Assembly: GCA_002411545.1 (NCBI GenBank)
Contig: DHTG01000045.1
Span: forward strand, 1 to 25,585
Direction: 5' to 3'
DNA length: 25,585 nt
DNA from: Bacteroidales bacterium UBA5266
GTDB lineage: Bacteria; Bacteroidota; Bacteroidia; Bacteroidales; WCHB1-69
Shown here: positions 13,948-21,629 of the stretch, one piece after another
How positions within the stretch are numbered: the stretch's first letter is position 1
How the letters are laid out: every line of letters starts with the position of its first letter
The notes under the pieces: model-generated
The model's input: only the letters and a program-made list of their open reading frames with translations
Database searches by the model: none
What the model was told of the DNA's origin: nothing
Translations under genes and position numbers: made by a program

Positions 13948-14364
13948 CTATAAAAGAGCTACTTTTAAAGAAATTTTTGTGTTTAAGAGTTTGGAGATGG
14001 GGCAAATTTCTTTGGCTTTCGTCGCCGTTGCTTGAAATGCATCGAAATCAATACCATCGACTTTTCCATTCAGGATTAGTTCTATATGGGTAATGCTTCC
14101 GTCTTCAAACGTAAGTTTTGTTTCTGTCTCTAAATCAGTGGGTGTGAAACCGGCTTCTCCCAATAGGAAGGTGAGTTGCATGGTGAAACATCCGGCATGA
14201 GCCGCTGCAATCAGCTCTTCAGGATTGGTCCCTTGTTCATCTTGAAAACGTGTTTTAAACGAGTATGGTGTTTGATTCAATACCTTACTTTGTGTGTTGA
14301 GATATCCTTTGCCTTCAGGTCCGGAACCTTGCCAGTGGGCACTTGCTCTGCGTATGAATTTCAT
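13948..14364 (-). CDS. osmC: OsmC-family organic hydroperoxide reductase
   Basis: This is a thiol-dependent peroxidase that reduces organic hydroperoxides, 138 residues, cytoplasmic and acting as a dimer. The N-terminus (AHWQGSGPEGKG), the VLNQTPYSFKTRF segment (28-40), GTNPEELIAAAHAGCF (45-60, peroxidatic C59) and the resolving cysteine C121 in CPISKLL all follow E. coli OsmC closely; length is also typical (about 140). The likely catalytic Arg (R39) and Glu (E49 or E50) are present. It stands alone with its own terminator. In an anaerobe it fits oxygen-exposure defence, possibly useful next to oxygen-sensitive hydrogenases, although nothing in the sequence links their regulation. Confidence in the family is high. 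Confidence 0.95.
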   Translation of the reverse strand: MKFIRRASAHWQGSGPEGKGYLNTQSKVLNQTPYSFKTRFQDEQGTNPEELIAAAHAGCFTMQLTFLLGEAGFTPTDLETETKLTFEDGSITHIELILNGKVDGIDFDAFQATATKAKEICPISKLLNTKISLKVALL

Positions 14365-14460
14365 ATTAATGGTAATTTTATGATTTATAATTTACGTCTA
14401 TACATACATAACATCTCTTCCCGTATTTTGTTTGGTTAACACCATAAATGAGTGTTATTT

Positions 14461-14940
14461 TTATAGTGTAAAATGTAAGATGGTGTCTTTTAAATGAGGA
14501 AATGTTTTCAGTAAATCCTCTCTGTCGGCTATTTCAAATTCGGTAAATTCAAATCCGGGAGCTACCGAGCAACTTACCAAGGCATAATCTTTTTCTTTGG
14601 TAAGATGAGCGGCAAACCAGGTGTGAGCCGGGATGGTAATCTGTGGGGATTCATTGTTTTCAATGTTGTTTCCTAATACATAGTTTTGCAGTTTGCCATC
14701 GATAACAGCCAGTATTTCTATGCTTTCGCCTTGATGAAAAAACCAGGTTTCATCGGATTGAAGGCGATGAAAATGAGATTTTTGATCTTTTTCGAGCAGA
14801 AAATAAATAAGGGTTTCTGCACTTCGTAGGGTATTGTATCGGGTACGTACCTTATGTGTTGAACGATAAGTTTCCTTGTAATATCCTCCCTCGGGATGTG
14901 GAAGCAAGTGTAAGGCTTCAATGATTGTTTTTACATTCAT
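14461..14940 (-). CDS. Cupin_5 (DUF985) family protein
   Basis: The 159 residues have the family signatures HPEGGYYKETYRS (15-27), SHFHRLQSDETWFFHQGE (55-72, the metal-site-like His/Glu set of the cupin barrel), PAHTWFAAHL (104-113) and LVSCSVAPGFEFTEFEIADR (121-140). The whole family length is covered. Members are small cytoplasmic cupins related to sugar-epimerase-like proteins, and their substrate is generally unknown; I do not assign one. It lies 96 bp upstream of osmC on the same strand, so joint transcription is possible. A candidate -7 element is at 15068-15075. Confidence 0.9.
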   Translation of the reverse strand: MNVKTIIEALHLLPHPEGGYYKETYRSTHKVRTRYNTLRSAETLIYFLLEKDQKSHFHRLQSDETWFFHQGESIEILAVIDGKLQNYVLGNNIENNESPQITIPAHTWFAAHLTKEKDYALVSCSVAPGFEFTEFEIADREDLLKTFPHLKDTILHFTL

Positions 14941-15281
14941 AAATATCTTATTTTCTGTTGTTTATTGCCGTAGTTTTACGTAGTTAATGGAAACTGTTTT
15001 AGTTAAAATCCTAAGCATATTATGAAGCAAACTCAGGATACCTAAAAAGAAATGATTTTAACGGATGCAAATGTACATAAAATTGGCTAATTACACACAG
15101 ACAGATAAAAATTTATCGCTAAATTTATAGAGGAAAAATAATAATTTTTTAAATCCATCCATCGAAAATATCCGGAAGGAAATGGTATGTTTATATAAAA
15201 AAGCTAACACAACACATCCCCTCCGATTTGTATTATTGTCGGATATATTGTATGTTATACCTCGAAATGAGAAAATATAGA
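14941..15281. other. Intergenic region upstream of the Cupin_5 gene
   Basis: This 341-bp AT-rich spacer has no recognisable gene. The only signal supported is the minus-strand -7 match at 15068-15075. No clear terminator was found for the lipoprotein gene that ends at 15282. Confidence 0.6.
15068..15075 (-). promoter_or_regulatory. Candidate -7 element for the Cupin_5 gene
   Basis: On the minus strand this reads TACATTTG, a perfect TAnnTTTG match, about 128 bp upstream of the ATG at 14940. The long leader and the lack of a good -33 make this tentative. Confidence 0.35.
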
Positions 15282-15854
15282 TTAGAGTTTAAGCATATTG
15301 ATGGAATTTTCCTTATCGGTTTCCACCCCTTCGTAATAATAATCATCTAGTAAAACCGCTCCACCGGTCATGCTTCCGGCGGGTAGATAACTGAATGTCC
15401 ACGAGGTATTGCCATCCTCAAAAGTAAACGTATAGCCACTTTTGTCAAAGACTCCGTTTTGTATGCTACCTAAACCCCAAGCGGTGATGGGCCAATTGAC
15501 CAGAAGTGCGACCGGACTTTTTAAATCGAATTTTTTCTGGTAGTCAATACTGCTTGCGTCTAAGGTAGGTTCGTAGATTCCTCCTTCGGCAATAATCTTT
15601 TGAGTAACTTCGCTAAAACCTAATTCTATGTCATATACATTATGATTAACACGATCATATTTTACAACCAAAAAAGGTTTACCACTCACGGCAACGGCCC
15701 GTTCTCCGTTATAATTAAACCTATAATAGGTATTGGGTATCGCTCCTTGATAGAATGCATAGCCATAGTTCAAGTCTTTTTTACATCCGTAAAAGGTCGA
15801 AAATAACAGTATTATTACTACCGAGGCTTTGATGGAATAATTTACGTTCTTCAT
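15282..15854 (-). CDS. Hypothetical lipoprotein
   Basis: I do not recognise this 190-residue protein. It begins with a lipoprotein signal peptide: MKNVNYSIKAS, a hydrophobic run (VVIILLFSTFY) and a lipobox ending at C24 (FYGC, followed by KKD). Charged residues right after the Cys are common in Bacteroidota lipoproteins, including surface-exposed ones. The mature part is rich in aromatic residues and Gly and predicted mostly beta, with no catalytic motif or repeats visible. The only other cysteines would be absent from the mature chain, so disulfides are not expected. It is a single-gene unit with AT-rich spacers on both sides, and a -7 match at 15969-15976 could drive it. Confidence 0.75.
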   Translation of the reverse strand: MKNVNYSIKASVVIILLFSTFYGCKKDLNYGYAFYQGAIPNTYYRFNYNGERAVAVSGKPFLVVKYDRVNHNVYDIELGFSEVTQKIIAEGGIYEPTLDASSIDYQKKFDLKSPVALLVNWPITAWGLGSIQNGVFDKSGYTFTFEDGNTSWTFSYLPAGSMTGGAVLLDDYYYEGVETDKENSINMLKL

Positions 15855-15968
15855 GATTTGTGATTTTTAAGGATTGATAAATGTTGAAATTAAATAGGAG
15901 GTTTAAGTGCTGAAAGATAGAAAAATAGAATTTAAATAATATGAATATGATGAATATAATTATATATG

Positions 15969-15976
15969 CAAATATA
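15969..15976 (-). promoter_or_regulatory. Candidate -7 element for the hypothetical lipoprotein gene
   Basis: On the minus strand this reads TATATTTG, matching TAnnTTTG. It sits in a very AT-rich tract where chance matches are more likely, about 115 bp from the start codon. Confidence 0.3.
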
Positions 15977-16225
15977 TATATTATATAACTACATAATATA
16001 TACACTGAAATATTTAAAAATATTTTTCAGGGTAAACAAGACGTATTCGGAGGAAGCTTTAGGAAGGTAAATTTATTTGTGAGCGAACGTATATAAGATC
16101 GACTCTGTAGTATCCATTTCCTGAATTCATTTTGCCATGAAAAGAAGCGTGATTTTTTTATACCTTTCCTCTAAAAATTTAAAATGAAATTTTTATACGT
16201 CTATGTGTAATTGGATAATTTCATG

Positions 16226-16233
16226 TACCTTTG
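16226..16233 (+). promoter_or_regulatory. -7 element for the small lipoprotein/SprT genes
   Basis: TACCTTTG matches TAnnTTTG exactly, 22 bp before the ATG at 16256. A TGTG at 16204-16207 lies near the expected -33 position and is one base from TTTG. Transcription would begin a few bases downstream, near 16240. Confidence 0.55.
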
Positions 16234-16255
16234 CATAAAATAAGAAGAAATAATT

Positions 16256-16456
16256 ATGATATTAAAAAAGAGGAAGAAACAGGGTGTTTGTTTGTTGATA
16301 GCTGTTGCTTTAACGCTAATTATGCTTTCATGTGCCAGTCGGTCGATGATGCCTAAAAAACGTTGGCATCGCTGTAATGACTGTCCGACATTTTCATTTA
16401 TAATTGAAAAACAGAATACCTATGCCTGCGGTGAAACAAACAAAAGAGAATATTAA
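16256..16456 (+). CDS. Small lipoprotein overlapping the SprT-like gene
   Basis: This 66-residue protein has a basic N-terminus (MILKKRKKQG), a hydrophobic core (VCLLIAVALTLIML) and a lipobox ending at C26 (LSC), so a lipoprotein with a mature part of about 41 residues. The mature part holds a short motif with paired cysteines, RWHRCNDCPTFSF (36-48), which could bind metal or form a disulfide. I do not recognise a function. A promoter-like -7 element lies just upstream, which supports the gene being real. Its last 35 bases overlap the start of the SprT-like gene in another frame, so translational coupling is possible. The coding sense after residue 55 is shared with that gene and may be the less constrained part. 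Confidence 0.6.
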   Translation: MILKKRKKQGVCLLIAVALTLIMLSCASRSMMPKKRWHRCNDCPTFSFIIEKQNTYACGETNKREY

Positions 16457-17057
16457 ACACATATTATCATCTTATATTCCCGAAAAAGCACTCGATGCTA
16501 TTGCCGATATCATCATAGCGCATCGTGTATCGGTGGAAATTACACGTACTCGAAAGCGAGTACACGGCACTTACCAACGTCCTACACTACAACAGACTCA
16601 TCGCATTACGATTAATCATGAGTTGAATCCCTATTTATTTCTTATTACACTCCTACATGAGTTTGCGCATATGTATGCCTGGGTATATAAAAAGAGTTTG
16701 CAACACAACGACATATGGAAAAAGTATTTTGCGGAACTATTGCTGCAGTTTATCGACAAAGAGGTGTTTCCCGAAGATGTAAAAACTGCTTTGATGAAAC
16801 ACATTCCACGGATTAGTTCGAGTGATTTTTTGGATATCGTATTAACGAGGACATTATTAGCTTATAATAAACCCTGTGAAAAAGATCAGGATTTGGTTTT
16901 TTTGACCGATTTACCTCAAGACACACATTTTGTATATAACCGGAGCTTGTTTATCAAACAACAAAAACTAAGGAAATATTATCTATGTAAAGAGGTTAAA
17001 ACAAATAGGATGTTTAAATATCATCCTTTGGCGAAAGTAAAACCCATGGTCGATTAG
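16422..17057 (+). CDS. SprT-like zinc metalloprotein
   Basis: This 211-residue cytoplasmic protein has the zincin motif HEFAH (79-83) within LITLLHEFAHMYAW and a downstream H95 in LQHNDIW as the likely third metal ligand, the arrangement of the SprT-like family (related to the DNA-protein crosslink protease SPRTN). The N-terminal half (ITRTRKRVHGTYQRP, ITINHELNP) follows Bacteroidota members. The ATG at 16422 is used; an upstream TTG at 16404 would add six residues. The C-terminal part (about 150-211) lacks an obvious cysteine zinc ribbon, having only scattered cysteines (near 165 and 193). A role in proteolysis or DNA repair is a family-based guess. The gap to manC is 117 bp. Confidence 0.85.
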   Translation: MPAVKQTKENIKHILSSYIPEKALDAIADIIIAHRVSVEITRTRKRVHGTYQRPTLQQTHRITINHELNPYLFLITLLHEFAHMYAWVYKKSLQHNDIWKKYFAELLLQFIDKEVFPEDVKTALMKHIPRISSSDFLDIVLTRTLLAYNKPCEKDQDLVFLTDLPQDTHFVYNRSLFIKQQKLRKYYLCKEVKTNRMFKYHPLAKVKPMVD

Positions 17058-17174
17058 CCTATTGTTTATTTGCACGAAGTAGCTTCCGTTTGTACGTTGG
17101 ATAAAAAGATAGGGTCTGTATATGATAAGGAGAAAATTTACGTTAGTAGTATTGTATAAAAAAACAAAGAAGAT

Positions 17175-18266
17175 ATGAGTAATAATTATTGTGTAATCAT
17201 GGCCGGAGGAGTAGGAGCTCGTTTTTGGCCTTTGAGTCGGATTTCATATCCCAAACAGTTTATTGATTTTTTGGGAGTTGGCAAATCATTGTTACAAATG
17301 ACCATTGCTCGTTTTGAGCAAATTTGTCCCAGAGAGAATATTTATATTGTTACCAACGAAATATATCATCCTTTGATTAAGGAACAGCTTCCGGGTTATA
17401 GCGACGAACAAATCATCCTTGAACCCATGCGTAGAAATACGGCACCTTGTATTGCGTATGCGAATTATCGTATCAAAAAAAGAAATCCCGATGCAAACAT
17501 TGTTGTATCACCGTCGGATCATGTGATATTCAATGAGTCTGCTTTTATAGAGCACATTCAATCAGCATTGAAATGTGTGGAAAAAAATCCTTGGCTCTTA
17601 ACCTTAGGCATACAACCTACCCGTCCCGATACGGGTTATGGCTATATACAATATGATGATAAAAACCGCTATGTGCCTGACCGCAGAATCTATAAAGTAA
17701 AAGTCTTTACCGAAAAGCCCGAATTGGAATTAGCCAAACAATTCATCGAGAGTGGCGATTTTTTGTGGAATGCCGGTATTTTTGCTTGGAAATTGAAAAC
17801 GATAGAGCAAGCTTTCGAATTACACCTTCCCGATGTGCATGAATTATTTGCTCACATTGAAGACAAAATCGGTACGGAGCAAGAAGAAGAAGCCATCCAT
17901 ACCACTTATTCGCACTGCCGTTCCATTTCAATCGATTACGGGGTAATGGAAAAAGCCGACAATGTGAATGTGTTGTCGTCGGATTTCGGGTGGTCGGATT
18001 TAGGTACCTGGACCGCTTTGTTTGAACAACTGAAAAAAGATACGAACAACAATGCCATCGCTTCGCCTTCCGATGTGTTTGTGTATAATTCCAAGGATTG
18101 TATCATCAACACCCCTAAGAATAAAGTGGTAGTAGTTCAAGGATTAGACGATTACATCGTTTCGGAAAGTAACAATACACTTTTGATATGTAAAAAGAAA
18201 GACGAACAACAAATTCGTCAGTTTGTTACAGATATTCAAATGAAAAAAGGGGATGATTTTGTATAA
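17175..18266 (+). CDS. manC: Mannose-1-phosphate guanylyltransferase
   Basis: The product makes GDP-mannose from mannose-1-phosphate and GTP for fucose-, mannose- or rhamnose-containing glycans and capsule. The 363-residue protein has the nucleotidyltransferase signature [14 protein letters not shown] (9-22) followed by PKQF (26-29), then [14 protein letters not shown] (82-95), SPSDHVI (112-118), the sugar-site region [14 protein letters not shown] with [10 protein letters not shown], and [11 protein letters not shown] near 255. It is the short form: the C-terminal phosphomannose isomerase domain of the bifunctional type II proteins (about 470 residues) is absent, as is common in Bacteroidota. 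It lies 17 bp before sufB on the same strand, so the two may share a transcript although their functions are unrelated. Confidence 0.95.
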   Translation: MSNNYCVIMAGGVGARFWPLSRISYPKQFIDFLGVGKSLLQMTIARFEQICPRENIYIVTNEIYHPLIKEQLPGYSDEQIILEPMRRNTAPCIAYANYRIKKRNPDANIVVSPSDHVIFNESAFIEHIQSALKCVEKNPWLLTLGIQPTRPDTGYGYIQYDDKNRYVPDRRIYKVKVFTEKPELELAKQFIESGDFLWNAGIFAWKLKTIEQAFELHLPDVHELFAHIEDKIGTEQEEEAIHTTYSHCRSISIDYGVMEKADNVNVLSSDFGWSDLGTWTALFEQLKKDTNNNAIASPSDVFVYNSKDCIINTPKNKVVVVQGLDDYIVSESNNTLLICKKKDEQQIRQFVTDIQMKKGDDFV

Positions 18267-18283
18267 ATTTAAGCTCAACATTC

Positions 18284-19729
18284 ATGGCTCAAGATAAAAA
18301 AATAATTCAGGAAATAACCGAAAACGAATATAAATACGGATTCTATACCGATATAGAAACGGAGTATTTCCCCAAAGGCATCAACGAAGAGATCGTACGT
18401 AGAATTTCCGCTTTCAAGAACGAACCTGCATGGTTGCTTGAATTTAGATTGAAAGCGTATCGGAAGTGGTTGACGATGAAAGAGCCAACCTGGGCGCATT
18501 TGTCTTATCCTCCTATCGATTATCAAGATATTATTTATTTTGCTGTTCCTAAAAAGAAAAAAGAGCTGCAGAGCATGGACGAGGTTGACCCTGAATTGGT
18601 GGATATGTTTAATCGCTTAGGGATTTCGCTCGAAGAGCAAAAGCGGCTCTCGGGAGTTGCCGTCGATGCCGTGGTTGATTCCATGTCGGTGAAGACAACC
18701 TTCCAGGAAACTTTGCAAAAGGAAGGCATTATATTTTGTTCGTTTGGTGATGCCGTACAAAATCATCCCGAATTGGTGAAACAATATTTAGGATCGGTGG
18801 TTCCCGGTGGTGATAATTATTTTTCGGCCTTGAATTCGGCGGTATTCAGCGATGGATCCTTTTGTTATATTCCCAAAGGGGTGAAGTGTCCGATTGAACT
18901 GTCGACCTATTTCCGCATCAACGCCATGAATACCGGCCAGTTTGAACGCACGCTGATAGTAGCCGAAGAGGATGCGTATGTGAGTTATATGGAAGGATGT
19001 ACGGCTCCTCAACGTGACGAAAATCAATTGCATGCTGCCGTTGTCGAAATTGTAGCCATGAAAAATGCCGAAGTAAAATATTCGACTGTACAGAATTGGT
19101 TCCCGGGCGATAAAAACGGTAAAGGGGGTATTTATAATTTCGTTACCAAAAGAGGAATTTGCAAAGGCGATAACTCCAAAATATCATGGACACAGGTCGA
19201 AACAGGTTCAGCCGTCACGTGGAAATATCCCAGCTGTATTTTAAAAGGCGATCATTCGGTCAGTGAATTTTATTCGGTGGCAGTTACCAACAACTACCAA
19301 CAGGCTGATACCGGTACGAAGATGATACATATTGGAAAAAATACCAAAAGCACGATTATATCCAAAGGGATTTCGGCCGGACACAGCCAAAACAGTTATC
19401 GTGGTTTGGTACGAATAGCCAAAGAAGCCGAAAAAGCCCGTAATTACTCCCAATGCGACTCTTTATTGTTAGGGGATAAATGCGGGGCACATACCTGGCC
19501 TTTCATTGAATGCAAAAATAAATCGGCTATTCTTGAACACGAAGCCTCTACTTCTAAAATTTCGGAAGATCAATTGTTTTATTGTCGCCAACGCGGTATT
19601 TCAACCGAAAGTGCCATCGGTTTGATAGTAAATGGTTATGCTAAAGATGTATTGAAACGTCTTCCGATGGAATTTGCTGTTGAAGCTCAAAAATTGCTCA
19701 ACGTCAGTTTGGAAGGAAGTATAGGATAA
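18284..19729 (+). CDS. sufB: Fe-S cluster assembly scaffold SufB
   Basis: This is the scaffold subunit of the SUF system, which builds Fe-S clusters in the cytosol, normally as SufBC2D. The 481 residues match full-length SufB: an N-terminal helical domain, [26 protein letters not shown] (about 188-213, given here as overlapping motifs [11 protein letters not shown] and [12 protein letters not shown]), [25 protein letters not shown] core (YMEGCTAP and LHAAVVE near 232-254), and the C-terminal beta-helix with [17 protein letters not shown] (about 391-407), which holds the key Cys, and [21 protein letters not shown]. The unusual point is context: no sufC or sufD follows, and the next gene is convergent, starting 11 bp after the stop. 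Demand for Fe-S clusters is high here given the hydrogenases. Function is confident; the partners must be encoded elsewhere. Confidence 0.96.
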   Translation: MAQDKKIIQEITENEYKYGFYTDIETEYFPKGINEEIVRRISAFKNEPAWLLEFRLKAYRKWLTMKEPTWAHLSYPPIDYQDIIYFAVPKKKKELQSMDEVDPELVDMFNRLGISLEEQKRLSGVAVDAVVDSMSVKTTFQETLQKEGIIFCSFGDAVQNHPELVKQYLGSVVPGGDNYFSALNSAVFSDGSFCYIPKGVKCPIELSTYFRINAMNTGQFERTLIVAEEDAYVSYMEGCTAPQRDENQLHAAVVEIVAMKNAEVKYSTVQNWFPGDKNGKGGIYNFVTKRGICKGDNSKISWTQVETGSAVTWKYPSCILKGDHSVSEFYSVAVTNNYQQADTGTKMIHIGKNTKSTIISKGISAGHSQNSYRGLVRIAKEAEKARNYSQCDSLLLGDKCGAHTWPFIECKNKSAILEHEASTSKISEDQLFYCRQRGISTESAIGLIVNGYAKDVLKRLPMEFAVEAQKLLNVSLEGSIG

Positions 19730-19740
19730 AAGTAATATTT

Positions 19741-19986
19741 TCAAAATAAATAAATTATGCTTTCTCCTTCATTGCAAAAAGAGGGAGAAATTTCCTTTAT
19801 TCTTTTGGATCGTATCCGTTTGCGAACGGTTTCTTGTAAAATATTACCTTTATTATAACCGTGAATAACCCTGATAATTTTAATATAAGCAGGGGCGCGT
19901 GCTATTTCCTTTTCAAGCTTTTCTTTGGCTTCATCGGCATATAATCCATGAATGTCAATCGTTAAGGTATCGTTTGTTTTTGCCAT
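19741..19986 (-). CDS. Small Smr-domain protein
   Basis: This 81-residue protein consists of one Smr domain: DIHGL at 11-15, a regular helix (ADEAKEKLEKEIARA), RVIHGYNKGNILQETVRKRI (39-58; the IHG.(N/G)xG loop) and a final beta strand. Smr domains, as in the C-terminus of MutS2, bind or nick nucleic acid; stand-alone forms are known, with roles rarely determined. It is the last gene of the minus-strand housekeeping operon, 11 bp after pyrF, and ends 11 bp from the convergent sufB stop with no hairpin between them. The family is reasonably sure; the activity is unassigned. Confidence 0.82.
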   Translation of the reverse strand: MAKTNDTLTIDIHGLYADEAKEKLEKEIARAPAYIKIIRVIHGYNKGNILQETVRKRIRSKRIKEISPSFCNEGESIIYLF

Positions 19987-19997
19987 AGAATTAGTGA

Positions 19998-20819
19998 TTA
20001 TACATACAAGGCCATTTCTTTTTGGATAGTGGCGGCTTCATGGGCGGCTCTTTCGGCGAAGTTTCTATCTTTCGAAGCATAAATAATGCTGCGTGAAGCA
20101 TTCACCAGCAGTCCGCAATCTTTGTTCATGCCATATTTCACTACGGTTTCCAAGCTTCCGCCTTGGGCACCAACACCCGGAATCAGTAAAAAGTGATGGG
20201 GGACTATCTTACGGATAACCTCAAGCATCTCGGCTTGGGTAGCACCAACCACATACATCATATTGCCATCGTTGCCCCACTTTTGGGAAGTCTCGAGCAC
20301 GTGTTCAAACAAACGTTTTCCCCGGTAATTTAATAATTGAAAATCGGAAGCTCCTTTGTTAGAGGTTAAGGCCAACAAAACAACCCATTTGTTTTTAAAA
20401 GCGAGAAAAGGACTTACGCTGTCTTCACCCATATAAGGAGCCACGGTAACGGCATCGAAGTTGTAGCTGTCATCGCTGTGTCCGAAGAAAGAGAGGGCGT
20501 ATTGGGTGGATGTATTGCCGATATCGCCCCGTTTGGCGTCGGCAATGAGAAAGACCTTTTCTTTTTTTGAATTAATATACCTTACGGTTTTTTCGAGGCT
20601 TTGCAGTCCTTTCCATCCTTGCGTTTCGTAAAAGGCCAAATTGGGCTTATATGCCACGGCATAGGGAAGGGTAGCATCGATAATGGCTTTGTTAAAGGCG
20701 AAAATCGGATCTTCCTCTGCTAAGAGATGAGAGGGTATTTTGCTTAAATCGCTGTCTAAGCCAACACATAAAAAACTTTTTTTCTGACAAATGGCGGCAA
20801 TGAGTTCTTCTTTATTCAT
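19998..20819 (-). CDS. pyrF: Orotidine 5'-phosphate decarboxylase
   Basis: The product catalyses the last step of UMP synthesis. From the ATG at 20819 the protein has 273 residues, the usual length of the long PyrF type, and starts [20 protein letters not shown]; the farther upstream ATG at 20873 would lie deep inside the preceding gene and add 18 atypical residues. Signatures: [14 protein letters not shown] (16-29), [20 protein letters not shown], the catalytic [11 protein letters not shown] (94-104), and the C-terminal phosphate-site PGVGAQGG (214-221) with [10 protein letters not shown] (240-249). The start overlaps the end of the Fur-family gene by 8 bp, so translation is probably coupled. 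Confidence 0.95.
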   Translation of the reverse strand: MNKEELIAAICQKKSFLCVGLDSDLSKIPSHLLAEEDPIFAFNKAIIDATLPYAVAYKPNLAFYETQGWKGLQSLEKTVRYINSKKEKVFLIADAKRGDIGNTSTQYALSFFGHSDDSYNFDAVTVAPYMGEDSVSPFLAFKNKWVVLLALTSNKGASDFQLLNYRGKRLFEHVLETSQKWGNDGNMMYVVGATQAEMLEVIRKIVPHHFLLIPGVGAQGGSLETVVKYGMNKDCGLLVNASRSIIYASKDRNFAERAAHEAATIQKEMALYV

Positions 20820-21303
20820 GAGTGATAGGGGTGCTTGAAAGTTTATGTTGATTCTCGTTTTTTTTTTTTCCAAATAGGGTCAAACTGTGATGACTGATAC
20901 TGATTTTGTATTTATCCTCCAATGTTTTAATGAGCTGTTCCGGAATATCATAGTGAAATTCGATAATTTCTTCCGTGTTTTCTATAAATATATGATTGTG
21001 GGGATGCTGTGTATTACATTTTTCGTATAATGCTACCTTGTCTCCGAAATGGTGTTTTACAATGAGTTGAAAGGATTCGAGTAAATCTAAGGTTTTGTAG
21101 ATGGTCGTTTTACTCACTGTATACTTTTTACTTCTAAGTCGTTGAAATAGTTTATCCGCATCGAAATGTCCTTCTATTTCGAAAATTTCTCTTAAAATAT
21201 TAAATCTTTCAGAAGTTTTATTTAACTTTTTTTCTTCTAATATTTTATGAAAAACTTCACGATAGTCGTCGAAAGTGTAATTGTCGTTTAATTCCATGTC
21301 CAT
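20812..21303 (-). CDS. Fur-family transcriptional regulator without the CxxC zinc site
   Basis: The 163-residue protein has an N-terminal winged helix (about 14-90: [46 protein letters not shown]) and a dimerisation/metal part. Family metal residues remain in part: H84/H85, ALYEKC with C96, and the His cluster HPHNH (100-104), plus EF at 115-116 and H138/H139. The usual structural-zinc motif after the HxHH stretch (CxxCG) is replaced by IENTEE (107-112), and C96 is the only cysteine, so the structural zinc site is absent. Whether it responds to iron, zinc, peroxide or another signal cannot be told. It sits within a housekeeping operon and overlaps pyrF. The alternative start at 21297 is equally possible. 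Confidence 0.85.
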   Translation of the reverse strand: MDMELNDNYTFDDYREVFHKILEEKKLNKTSERFNILREIFEIEGHFDADKLFQRLRSKKYTVSKTTIYKTLDLLESFQLIVKHHFGDKVALYEKCNTQHPHNHIFIENTEEIIEFHYDIPEQLIKTLEDKYKISISHHSLTLFGKKKNENQHKLSSTPITHE

Positions 21304-21329
21304 ATATACATATTTAATACGAGCTGTCC

Positions 21330-21626
21330 TTATTTAATGATGATTTCATCGATGTCTACTAAAGGAACATTTTCTTTGATTCTAAGCAATAGTTCGGTGC
21401 GCAACATGCGTAATTCATTTTTTACGATGGGGGAATCGATGATGATGGTAAGGATTTTATTTTTCAGGGTAATTTTTTTTGTATGTTTATGTATCATATT
21501 CCCGACTAAGGTTTTCCACGAATAGATAATCTTTTGTTCGATGTATTTTTCTTTCAAGTGATATTTTTCCAACATTTGTTGGAAAGCTTCTTGCACAAAC
21601 CATTCTGTTTTTCCTCTGCTATACAT
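21330..21626 (-). CDS. DUF721 (DciA-like) family protein
   Basis: This small basic protein of 98 residues follows the DUF721 pattern: an N-terminal helix (EWFVQEAFQQMLEKYHLKEK), the central motif IIYSWKTLVGNMIHKHTKKI (34-53) and a beta-alpha end (ILTIIIDSPIVKNELRML). DUF721 includes DciA, the helicase-loading factor of bacteria lacking DnaC/DnaI, but Bacteroidota members consist of the short core only, so the role in replication is a family-level inference. Three bases separate it from the TPR gene upstream, and 26 from the Fur-family gene downstream. Confidence 0.85.
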   Translation of the reverse strand: MYSRGKTEWFVQEAFQQMLEKYHLKEKYIEQKIIYSWKTLVGNMIHKHTKKITLKNKILTIIIDSPIVKNELRMLRTELLLRIKENVPLVDIDEIIIK

Positions 21627-21629
21627 CGT

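Larger units (their letters stand above)
15855..16255. other. Divergent AT-rich intergenic region
   Basis: This 401-bp spacer separates the minus-strand lipoprotein gene from the plus-strand small-lipoprotein/SprT genes. It contains a very AT-rich tract (about 15930-16010, many TATA steps), a minus-strand -7 match (15969-15976) and a plus-strand -7 match (16226-16233). No gene was found in it. Confidence 0.65.

Noticed and set aside
19998..20873. A longer pyrF starting at the ATG at 20873
   Set aside because: The extra 18 residues overlap the Fur-family gene by over 60 bp and do not resemble PyrF; the ATG at 20819 gives the typical start and length.
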